Part shown: piece by piece, positions 41,981-50,745 of the stretch | Layout: each line of letters begins with the position of its first letter | Numbering within the stretch: position 1 is the stretch's first letter | DNA from: Patescibacteria group bacterium | GTDB taxonomy: Bacteria; Patescibacteriota; Gracilibacteria; UBA1369 | Assembly: GCA_963169655.1 (NCBI GenBank) | Contig: CAUJCM010000003.1 | Span: forward strand, 95,741 to 159,740 | DNA: 64,000 nucleotides | Direction: 5' to 3' | Made by a program: the position numbers and the translations under genes | Notes under the pieces: model-generated | Seen by the model: only the letters and a program-made list of their open reading frames with translations | Databases searched by the model: none | Told to the model about the DNA's origin: nothing

Positions 41981-42261
41981 GTTAAAATACAAAAATTAAT
42001 GCTAGATCTGGCACAACCTCCCATACAAATCCATGCCAAAACTAATGGAGATTCTTTGTATAGTAATTTTCCAAAAGATTTCACTTTGAAGATAAAGTCA
42101 TCTAATTTTCTAGATTACTTAGCCATTAATTGCTTTTATTATTTCTCTTTTTAGAAAGAGATAATTATTATTTATATAATAAGAAATACACGCTCATTTA
42201 TTTTTCAATTTTTTATATAAGTACAAAGCTTACTTTTTATAAAAAATATTTTGTATTTTTT

Positions 42262-42300
42262 CCATCCCTATCCCCCACCCACCCAAGGGGCAGGGTAGCA
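42262..42300. repeat. Family A C-rich/G4 repeat, copy 2
   Basis: CCATCCCTATCCCCCACCCACCCAAGGGGCAGGGTAGCA. Confidence 0.9.
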
Positions 42301-42384
42301 GAGAAAATTAAACACTACATAAAATCTTTTTATTTGTATTTAACCTCATTTTTTTTATAAAAACATATTTTTATGGTATAATTA

Positions 42385-45300
42385 GTGGATTCCTATAATA
42401 AAAATAAAAATATGTTATCCAATATTCACAAAAATATTAAAAGGATCTCAACTTTAATGATTCCTTTACTTTTATTAAGTTCAGTTTCACAAACTCTTGC
42501 AGCAACTATCACAGTAGATACAAATTTAGATGATGGAAGTCTTGGAAATTGTGAGCTTAGAGATGCCATTTTATCGGCAAATAATAATGTGGCTCATGAT
42601 AATTGTAATGCAGGACAAGTAGCACCCATAACAGATAAGATAGAATTTGATCCAAGTTTATCGGGTCAGACTATTACTTTAAATGGAACTCAATTACCAC
42701 AAATTACTGAATTGGTTGAAATTAATGGTGATATTGATGGGGACAATAGTCCAGATATTACAATAGATGCTAATTCAATGAGCAGAGCTTTAGATATAAA
42801 TTCTGAAAATGTAAAAGTAAACGGACTAAGTTTTCTTAATGGTGCTCAAGCTGGAGGATTAGGAGGAACTATCGCAATAAGGCAAAATTCTGTGCTTAAT
42901 TTAGCAAATAGTTCAATAAATAATTCTACAGCTCAATTTGGAGGTTCAATCGGGGCAGAAGGAGATGCCTTTCTTTATTTAAATAATGTAAATATAAATA
43001 ATAGTACTGCTACGTCATCAGGAGGTGCTATTTTTGTAGATAAAGAAGCTACTAATGACAGTCCATTTGAATCTGTAGATCTTTTCGTTCAAAATTCTAA
43101 TATTTCCAACACAAGTGCAGATAATGGAGGTGCTATTTATGTAGATGAAAATAATGAATCTGCAATTTATGATACAGTAATTGATAATGCAGAAGCTAAT
43201 CAAGATGGTGGAGGTATTTATTTTGCTCAATCTTCCAACCCTCCTACTCCTCATGCACGAGACATAGATATGACTAATCTAACTATTACTAATTCAAAAG
43301 CCAATAAAGGTGGCGCTGGAGGTAGAGGTGGAGGAATTTATTTAGGTAAAGGGTTAAATACAGTTTCGAACAGTGGTTTACATTTATCAAATAATGAGGC
43401 TGAAGAAGGAGGAAGTATTTATCTTGATGGAGATAATGTAAATAGAAGCAGTTTAAGTCTTGGTATCAACGATTATATAGGGCATTCAACAGCGGATGCG
43501 GGTGGTGGTATTTATGTAAATGGTTTTAGTCAATTAAATACAATTGGTGTCAACGGTAGCCCTATTACTTTTGAAAGTAATACAGCTTTAACAAGAGGTG
43601 GAGGAGCTCTGTATTATGCAGTTAATAGTTTGAGTTCATCAATTATCTATGTAGATTTTTTAAATAATTTGGGTTTAACTTCGCATGGAGGTGCAATCAA
43701 GACGGAAGAAGGAAATAATATTACTATCAACAACTCTAATTTTTTTCAAAATTTTGCGGCAGCTGGTGGGGCTATTGGATTGCAATCAATCAATCCGTTA
43801 CTTATTCTTAATTTGATTATTAGTGATTCTAATTTTGCAGGTAATAAAGCTACTTCATCAGGAGGTGCTATTTATTTAGAAGACAATAGCAATGTTACTT
43901 TAAATAATGTTACTACTGAAGTAGCAAATTATATTACTCCCCCACTTCCTATTAACAGTAATACAGCAAATTATAGAGGAGGGTTTTTATTAGCTAACCA
44001 CTCATCTCCTAATAGTTCTTTGAATATAAATAACTCTCAAATAAATAATAATGAAGCAGCTTCTTGTGGTGCGTTATCATTAGAATATGCAAATAACTCT
44101 ATAGTTTATCCGGTTAATATAATTAGTTCTGTCTTTACTAATAATATTGCAATTAAAGATATTTTTGGATTGTATGGTGATGGAGGAGCAATTTGTTTTG
44201 ATGGAGGTGGAATAGTAATTGATGATACTAAATTTGAAAATAACTTAGCTGATAATTTTGGGGGTGCTATTTATTCTTCAAATATTGGATATGATGTCTT
44301 AATTAATATTCTTAATGGAGTAGAATTTATTAAAAATTCAATAACATCAAAGGGAGGATTTATGCAACCAACAAAAGGTGGGAATATATATTTACGATCA
44401 GCAGTCCCACAGTCTAGTATTTTAAATTTAACTGATAGCTTTTTTGATTTGTCAGACACAATTTCTTATTATGGAGGTGGAGTTTATGGAGAAGGTAGTT
44501 CAGTTGTTATTAATATTTTAAATAGTATTTTTGACAATACTTCAGGAGGGATGGATGTTGAGAATGCTGGAGGAGTTGCAGTATACGATGAAGCAAAGGC
44601 CAATATTGATAATTCTTTATTCCAAAATTTAATTAGTAGTGCAGCTGCAGCTATTGGTGGATGGAATAGTCTAATTAATTTAAGTAATTCTATAATTAAA
44701 GATAATAATGCTATTCAAGCTGGCGGAGTTGGTATTACAGGAGAAGATGGAGTTTTCAATATTGATAATTCTACTATAATTCAAAATACTTCTACGGCTT
44801 TTGCCGGAGGAATTGGAGCTCTTGATAAAGGTACCTTGAATATTACAAATTCTTATGTTGGAGAAAATCAATCTAATTTAGGAGGAGGAATTGGAGTTGC
44901 AACAGATGCTAAATTATCATTAATTAATTCTACTATTCATAATAATTTAGCTAATAATTTTGGTGGAGGGGTTTTTTTGATGATGGCAGATATTGTTGAC
45001 ATTATTTCCTCAACTATTGCCTTTAACCACAGCAATATGGATGGTGGTGGAATATCTTATATAGACGGATTAATTGCTCCCTTTACACCAGCATCTCCAA
45101 TTAATATGCAAAATACTATTTTAGAAGGCAATACAGCTAATGGGAATGGTCCAGATTGTAAAGGGGCAACCCCATTTTCTACTAAAGGTTATAATTTATA
45201 TAGTGATTCGACTGATTGTGGAGGAGTTTTTCAACCTACTGATATTAAAGATACTTCTGCTCAACTAGGAGCATTAGGGCTTCATGGAGGTGATACCTTA

Positions 45301-47199
45301 AACTTTCCACTTTTATCAAATAGTCCAGCAATTAATACTGGAAGTACTACTGAATTAACTGATCAAAGAGGGATAGCAAGACCTCAAGGGCCTAAAGCAG
45401 ATATGGGTTCTTATGAATATGAAGATCATACTGCTCCTATTATTGCAGAAATAACTCCAGTAACCAGTCCAACGAATGACTCTACTCCAGCTTATATATT
45501 TTCTAGTGATGAAGCTGGAACTATTACTTATGGAGGCTCTTGTTCATCAGCAACAATTAATGCTCTCAATGGAAATAATAATATTAATTTTAATAGTTTG
45601 GCTCCAGGGACTTATTCAAATTGTACAATTCAAGTCACTGATGTCTTTGGAAATATTAGTAATATTATTAATGTCACCCCGTTTATAATTGTCGATAATG
45701 GTTCAGGTGGAGGAAGTAGTGGAGGAGGAGGTGGATCTCCACAATTTGGACAAGGTCCATCAGAAGGAGGAGAGCCTTTTAATCCTGTAATTGGAACTCC
45801 GGAAAACCCCTCAAGTCCTGAGTTGATTCCAGAGCAACCACCATTTACTCCAGAAACACCAGCTCCAGTCCAGCCACAAGAACCTAGAACACCAACAGAT
45901 ATTGGTGGCCCTGATTACACAGATCAACCTGAAGTAGAGGATGATTTAGAGCCTCAAATAGAAACTTTAGAAACTGAAAATATTAGAGAAACTGAAAAGC
46001 CATTTGATCTATCTCAAATTCCGCAAATTATTGAAAAACCAGAAAGTTATCAAAACTCTAGATTTTCTAATTATGGAAGCAGTTGTAATTTTCAAGAATT
46101 TAAACAAAAATATAGACTCTCAATAGAAGCAATTTGGCAAGATAGTGATGGAGATGGGTTATCAGATTACTTAGAATGTGTAGTCAATACAGATCCAACT
46201 GTTCAAGATACGGATAAAGATGGAAAAAATGACAATTATGAGCTTTTAAATATTTTTACAAATCCACTTTTAGTAGATAATTTTGATTTAAGTAAATTAG
46301 GTAACTTTGTAGTAGTGACCTTACCAGAAGAAGATTTAATAACAGCAGATGAATCACCAGTATTTTTAGGTCTTTCAAGAGCAAACAAAAATGTAAAAGT
46401 CTATCTGTTTGATTCCAATGATTTTGATATCTACAGAAATTTAATCATGGAAGCTATTTCAAAGATTGAAGATTTAACAAAAGAAGAACAAGATGATTTG
46501 TATAGTCAAAAATTTTCAAACTTAGTAGCTTGGATTCTTCAAAAATACTTAAATAATTCTTTAGATTCGGAAAATCCAGAGGAAAGCAAGTTTAAAGATA
46601 AAGTTAAATATGTAGGCCAAGCTCAAACAGATCAAAATGGAGTATTTTTATTAGATTCAGATTTAGATTTGAGAGATAATAAATATTTAGTAATAGGGGT
46701 ATCTGTTGATAGCTATTCCGAACCAATAGAATTTACTGTTGATCAATCATTAGCCTTTATGACTCCACAAGCACAAAAACTTGGAGGTTATGAAATAACT
46801 GAAGATATTTTGTCTAGAAAATCTAAAATAGAATTAGAAGAAGAAAATAATAAGCCAGTACTTTCTGGAAAAGTTATAGTACCAAGTAAAGTAGTAGCTA
46901 TTTGGAAATCTAATATTACAGGATCTGCCTTACTTACAGACTCATTAGATCAAGAATTCCGTCTAACTCCTCCAGAAGCTTTAGAAACAGGAGAACATAC
47001 AGTTTATTTAACCGCTTACAGAAATAGTGATAATGCACAAAGTAAGACCCAAAAAATCTCATTTATAATTAAAGAAAAAGAAACTCCAAGTAATTTCCCA
47101 ATATGGCCATTTATAATAGTTGGAGCGGTTATAATTACAGGAGTTGCTTATTTTGTAATAAAAAGGAAAGATAAAAAAGAAGAGGTTATAAACCAATAA
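42385..47199 (+). CDS. Giant right-handed beta-helix surface protein (CSLREA-like N-terminus, Pmp-like repeats, choice-of-anchor Q-like segment, Ig-like Cys module, TSP3-like Ca motif, C-terminal TM)
   Basis: GTG start (ATG 42412 possible); GGAIY repeats; DSDGDGLSDYLECVVNTDPTVQDTDKDGKND; WPFIIVGAVIITGVAYFVIKRKDKK. Confidence 0.88.
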   Translation: MDSYNKNKNMLSNIHKNIKRISTLMIPLLLLSSVSQTLAATITVDTNLDDGSLGNCELRDAILSANNNVAHDNCNAGQVAPITDKIEFDPSLSGQTITLNGTQLPQITELVEINGDIDGDNSPDITIDANSMSRALDINSENVKVNGLSFLNGAQAGGLGGTIAIRQNSVLNLANSSINNSTAQFGGSIGAEGDAFLYLNNVNINNSTATSSGGAIFVDKEATNDSPFESVDLFVQNSNISNTSADNGGAIYVDENNESAIYDTVIDNAEANQDGGGIYFAQSSNPPTPHARDIDMTNLTITNSKANKGGAGGRGGGIYLGKGLNTVSNSGLHLSNNEAEEGGSIYLDGDNVNRSSLSLGINDYIGHSTADAGGGIYVNGFSQLNTIGVNGSPITFESNTALTRGGGALYYAVNSLSSSIIYVDFLNNLGLTSHGGAIKTEEGNNITINNSNFFQNFAAAGGAIGLQSINPLLILNLIISDSNFAGNKATSSGGAIYLEDNSNVTLNNVTTEVANYITPPLPINSNTANYRGGFLLANHSSPNSSLNINNSQINNNEAASCGALSLEYANNSIVYPVNIISSVFTNNIAIKDIFGLYGDGGAICFDGGGIVIDDTKFENNLADNFGGAIYSSNIGYDVLINILNGVEFIKNSITSKGGFMQPTKGGNIYLRSAVPQSSILNLTDSFFDLSDTISYYGGGVYGEGSSVVINILNSIFDNTSGGMDVENAGGVAVYDEAKANIDNSLFQNLISSAAAAIGGWNSLINLSNSIIKDNNAIQAGGVGITGEDGVFNIDNSTIIQNTSTAFAGGIGALDKGTLNITNSYVGENQSNLGGGIGVATDAKLSLINSTIHNNLANNFGGGVFLMMADIVDIISSTIAFNHSNMDGGGISYIDGLIAPFTPASPINMQNTILEGNTANGNGPDCKGATPFSTKGYNLYSDSTDCGGVFQPTDIKDTSAQLGALGLHGGDTLNFPLLSNSPAINTGSTTELTDQRGIARPQGPKADMGSYEYEDHTAPIIAEITPVTSPTNDSTPAYIFSSDEAGTITYGGSCSSATINALNGNNNINFNSLAPGTYSNCTIQVTDVFGNISNIINVTPFIIVDNGSGGGSSGGGGGSPQFGQGPSEGGEPFNPVIGTPENPSSPELIPEQPPFTPETPAPVQPQEPRTPTDIGGPDYTDQPEVEDDLEPQIETLETENIRETEKPFDLSQIPQIIEKPESYQNSRFSNYGSSCNFQEFKQKYRLSIEAIWQDSDGDGLSDYLECVVNTDPTVQDTDKDGKNDNYELLNIFTNPLLVDNFDLSKLGNFVVVTLPEEDLITADESPVFLGLSRANKNVKVYLFDSNDFDIYRNLIMEAISKIEDLTKEEQDDLYSQKFSNLVAWILQKYLNNSLDSENPEESKFKDKVKYVGQAQTDQNGVFLLDSDLDLRDNKYLVIGVSVDSYSEPIEFTVDQSLAFMTPQAQKLGGYEITEDILSRKSKIELEEENNKPVLSGKVIVPSKVVAIWKSNITGSALLTDSLDQEFRLTPPEALETGEHTVYLTAYRNSDNAQSKTQKISFIIKEKETPSNFPIWPFIIVGAVIITGVAYFVIKRKDKKEEVINQ

Positions 47200-47261
47200 A
47201 AGTTTAAATTTTATAGTTCCGAAGCCTATCAAAGCAATACTCCAATTATTTTTAAAATAAG

Positions 47262-47441
47262 TTTATCTATTCAAGAATGGGCGACATAGCTTCAGCTCCA
47301 GATCACAAAACTCCCCCTTTCCCCTCTTGAGGGGTGTCAAATTCAAAGAATTTGACGGGGTGGACAAGGGGTGTCAGCGTAAGCTGACGGGGTGGACTTT
47401 CCCCTCTTGAGGGGTGTCAGCCAAAGGCTGACAGAGTGAAC
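47262..47441. repeat. Family B dispersed repeat cluster (three hairpin units plus upstream composite region)
   Basis: CCCCTCTTGAGGGGTGTCAAATTCaaaGAATTTGACGGGGTGGAC, GTCAGCgtaaGCTGAC, GTCAGCCaaaGGCTGAC. Confidence 0.9.
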
Positions 47442-47615
47442 ATTTTCAAAAATATTAAAAAAATAAAGAATACGGTAAACAAATGCAAAAACAGATTATT
47501 TACTTCTGTTAACAATAATTAAGTGTTTTTTTATAAATAAAATATACCCACATGGGCAGAAGTAGATTATTAAACTAAATCAAATATTAGATTTCTATAA
47601 ATTTTGCTATTTTTT

Positions 47616-47655
47616 CCATCCCAAACCCCCACCCACCCAAGGGGCAGGGTAGCAC
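47616..47655. repeat. Family A C-rich/G4 repeat, copy 3
   Basis: CCATCCCAAACCCCCACCCACCCAAGGGGCAGGGTAGCA. Confidence 0.9.
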
Positions 47656-47766
47656 CCCAAATTAAACTCAAAATTAGATCTTTCTAAAATATCAAATTTA
47701 CTCGTCAAAACCTTTTAAAATCACAAACTTTCTATTATATTATTAACAAAATAACGCCAAAATAAA

Positions 47767-49110
47767 ATGAAAATAAAAAATATCATTCCACTAATTTTAA
47801 GTTTTACCTTAATTTCAACTGCTCAAGCTAGCATTTTTTCCGATGTAGTTAATAATCCAAATAAAGAAGCAATAGAATTTCTTTATCAAAATGGCATAAT
47901 TTCTGGATATGATGATGGTTCTTTCCAACCAGCCAAAAGTATTAATCGTGCAGAATTATTAAAGATTTTAGTTGAAGCTAAAACAGAAACTCCAAAAGTC
48001 GAAGATTACAATAATTGTTTCCCTGATGTTAAAAATGAATGGTTTGCACCTTATATTTGTTATGCTAAAAGTCAAAAGTGGATTGAAGGTTACCCAGATG
48101 GAAGTTTTAGACCTGGTCTTTTAGTGAATAAGGCTGAGGCTATAAAAATGTTAATTAATACTCAAAATATTCCAATAGATACAATCAATGGCTGGGTTTT
48201 TGATGATATTGATAATAATGAGTGGTACGCTCCATTTATTCAGACTGCAAAAAATAAAGGATTAATATCGACCTCTAATTTTATATATGGAATTGGAAAT
48301 TATATGTCGCGTGGAGAAATTAGTGAAAATTTATTCAGATCATTAATTATTAAAAGGGATAATTTATCATCATTTAGTGAGTTTCAACCATCGACTAATC
48401 ATAATGAGTCAAATACAGTTAATAATAATTTTAATGAAAGTACTTATCAAAATTCTAATATTCCTTCCCAACCAACATCTTCACCACAAAAAGAATATTA
48501 TTTTGTAGAAAAAGTTGTAGATGGAGATACTATTAAAGTCCAAAAAGATGGAATTACTCAAACAATTCGAATGATTGGAATAGACACTCCAGAAACAGTT
48601 TCACCTTCCAAACCAGTACAATGTTTTGGACAGGAAGCTTCTAATATGACTAAATCAAAATTATTAAATAAAAATGTATATTTAGAATCTGATCCAACAC
48701 AAGGAAATCTAGATAAATACAATAGACTACTGAGATATGTATTTTTAGAAGATCAAACTAATTTTAATCTATGGATGGTAGCCAATGGTTACGCTTTTGA
48801 ATATACATATAATATTCCCTATAAATACCAGTCAGAATTTAAAGCTGCACAAGCTAATGCTAGAGATCAAGGATTAGGCCTTTGGAATGAGAATAGTTGT
48901 AACGGAGTTAATTCACCAATAAATCAGTCTAATGATAATCAACAAAATACATCATATAAATTTTATGTAAGTAGCCAAGCTAAATCTAAATACTATTGTG
49001 AAACCGATAGTGCTTGGAAAAATTTATCTCCAAAAAATCTTTTAATTTATGATGATGAAGCAAGCTTATTAAAAGATTTTCCAAAATTAACTCTCAATAA
49101 ACCATGTTAA
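47767..49110 (+). CDS. Secreted SLH-domain protein fused to thermonuclease (SNase-like) domain
   Basis: SLH repeats (GYDDGSFQPAKSINRAELLKIL; GYPDGSFRPGLLVNKAEAIKML) then VVDGDTIKV...RMIGIDTPETV...YNRLLRYVFLE. Confidence 0.92.
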   Translation: MKIKNIIPLILSFTLISTAQASIFSDVVNNPNKEAIEFLYQNGIISGYDDGSFQPAKSINRAELLKILVEAKTETPKVEDYNNCFPDVKNEWFAPYICYAKSQKWIEGYPDGSFRPGLLVNKAEAIKMLINTQNIPIDTINGWVFDDIDNNEWYAPFIQTAKNKGLISTSNFIYGIGNYMSRGEISENLFRSLIIKRDNLSSFSEFQPSTNHNESNTVNNNFNESTYQNSNIPSQPTSSPQKEYYFVEKVVDGDTIKVQKDGITQTIRMIGIDTPETVSPSKPVQCFGQEASNMTKSKLLNKNVYLESDPTQGNLDKYNRLLRYVFLEDQTNFNLWMVANGYAFEYTYNIPYKYQSEFKAAQANARDQGLGLWNENSCNGVNSPINQSNDNQQNTSYKFYVSSQAKSKYYCETDSAWKNLSPKNLLIYDDEASLLKDFPKLTLNKPC

Positions 49111-50405
49111 GAAATTTTCTTTTTCTTTTGGTTAATTTCCTTTAATTTTTCTTTAATCTTTAGTTCTAGACCATGAGAAGTTGGAATATACAGCTTCTCA
49201 TTTTTAATTTCCTCAGGTAAATGCCTTTGAGTAACGATATTTTCAGGATAATCGTGAGCATATTGATAATTTTTACCATAACCCCACTCTTTCATTAATT
49301 TAGTACTAGCATTTCTTAAATGAAATGGTACTTCTAAATTACCCGTTTTATTAATTAAATCTTTACTTAAATTTACAGCTTTATATAAAGCATTTGACTT
49401 AGGAGCCATAGCCAAGTGAACAACAGCTTGTGCTAAATTCACACTACATTCTGGCATTCCATTAAATTGACAAGCTTCTTTAGTTGCAACAGCCACCAAC
49501 AAAGCATGAGGATCTGCCATACCCACATCTTCAGAAGCAAATCTAATTAATCTTCTAGCAATATATAAGGGATCCTCCCCTGCTTCTAACATTCTCATCA
49601 TCCAGTAAATAGCAGCATTAGGATCACTACTTCGCATACTTTTATGTAAAGCAGATATTATATTGTAATGTTCTTCACCTTTTTTATCATATCTTAAGTT
49701 TTTTCTTTGTAGGATTTGATAGATAGAATCAATCTCTAAGGGCCATTTATCATTTAATTTTAAAATTATTTCAAAAGTATTAAGCAAATTTCTTGCATCT
49801 CCATTTGCAAATTTAATTAAAAAATTTAAAGCATCTTTTTTTATTTCTAAATCAAGATTTATCAAATATTGAACTTGAGAAATAGCTCTAAGTAAAATTT
49901 GTTTTAAAGCTTTATCATTTAATTTTTTAAAAACAAAAACTTGAGATCTTGAAAGCAAAGCTGAATTAACTTCAAATGAAGGATTTTCCGTAGTTGCTCC
50001 AATCAAAATAATAGTGCCTTTTTCGGTATAAGGAAGCAAAAAGTCTTGTTGAGATTTATTAAATCTATGAATCTCATCAATGAATAAAATAGTTTTTGTA
50101 CCTAATCTTAAAAAATCTTCTGCCTCTTCAATTACCTTCCTTAATTCACTTACACCTGAAGTTACCGCACTTAAAGTAATAAATTTAGATTTAGTTTTTT
50201 CAGCAATAATTTGAGCTAAAGTAGTTTTACCAACTCCTGGTGGACCATAAAAAATCATTGAATGTAATTGATCATTTTCAATTAATTTTTTTAATATTTT
50301 ATTTTTACCAACTAATTCATCTTGTCCAAAAAATTCTTCTAAACTTTTAGGTCTTAATAAATTAGCTAAAGGTTCATTACTAATTTCATTGAAATTTATT
50401 TTCAT
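49107..50405 (-). CDS. rarA: Replication-associated recombination protein A (RarA/MgsA AAA ATPase)
   Basis: LANLLRPKSLEEFFGQDELVG, FYGPPGVGKTTLAQIIA, FIDEIHRFNKSQQD, GATTENPSFEVN. Confidence 0.95.
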   Translation of the reverse strand: MKINFNEISNEPLANLLRPKSLEEFFGQDELVGKNKILKKLIENDQLHSMIFYGPPGVGKTTLAQIIAEKTKSKFITLSAVTSGVSELRKVIEEAEDFLRLGTKTILFIDEIHRFNKSQQDFLLPYTEKGTIILIGATTENPSFEVNSALLSRSQVFVFKKLNDKALKQILLRAISQVQYLINLDLEIKKDALNFLIKFANGDARNLLNTFEIILKLNDKWPLEIDSIYQILQRKNLRYDKKGEEHYNIISALHKSMRSSDPNAAIYWMMRMLEAGEDPLYIARRLIRFASEDVGMADPHALLVAVATKEACQFNGMPECSVNLAQAVVHLAMAPKSNALYKAVNLSKDLINKTGNLEVPFHLRNASTKLMKEWGYGKNYQYAHDYPENIVTQRHLPEEIKNEKLYIPTSHGLELKIKEKLKEINQKKKKIS

Positions 50406-50472
50406 TCAGAAATATACTTATTTGAGTTAAAAATATAGTTGAAAATCAATAAATTAACAAGTTATGACAAAA

Positions 50473-50673
50473 AACTCCCCTCTTAATTGAAGTCAGTAGG
50501 TCCTTTCAGGCTAATCACTTCCCCTCTTGAGGGGTGTCAGTATAAGCTGACAGGATTGACTTTTTCAAAAAAGCAAAAAAGGATTATCTATCCAAAAGTG
50601 GGCGACATAACTTTAGCTCCGGAGCACCAAATTCCCCTCTTGAGGGGTGTCAGTATAAGCTGACAGGGTGGAC
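50473..50673. repeat. Family B dispersed repeat cluster (one degenerate and two good hairpin units)
   Basis: CCCCTCTTGAGGGGTGTCAGTataaGCTGACAGG at 50521 and 50634; upstream TTATCTATCCAAAAGTGGGCGACATAACTTTAGCTCC matches 47262 onward. Confidence 0.88.
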
Positions 50674-50689
50674 ACTATCAATAAATATC

Positions 50690-50723
50690 GAAAAAGCCCT
50701 CATCTTTTTAAGACAAGGGCTTT
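50690..50723 (-). terminator. Intrinsic terminator
   Basis: AAAGCCCT...AGGGCTTT hairpin downstream of 50746..52440. Confidence 0.7.
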
Positions 50724-50745
50724 AATTAATCTAACTTAATTCTAA

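Noticed and set aside
47262-47441. CRISPR array
   Set aside because: Repeats are tandem hairpin units without regular unique spacers, and no cas genes are present.
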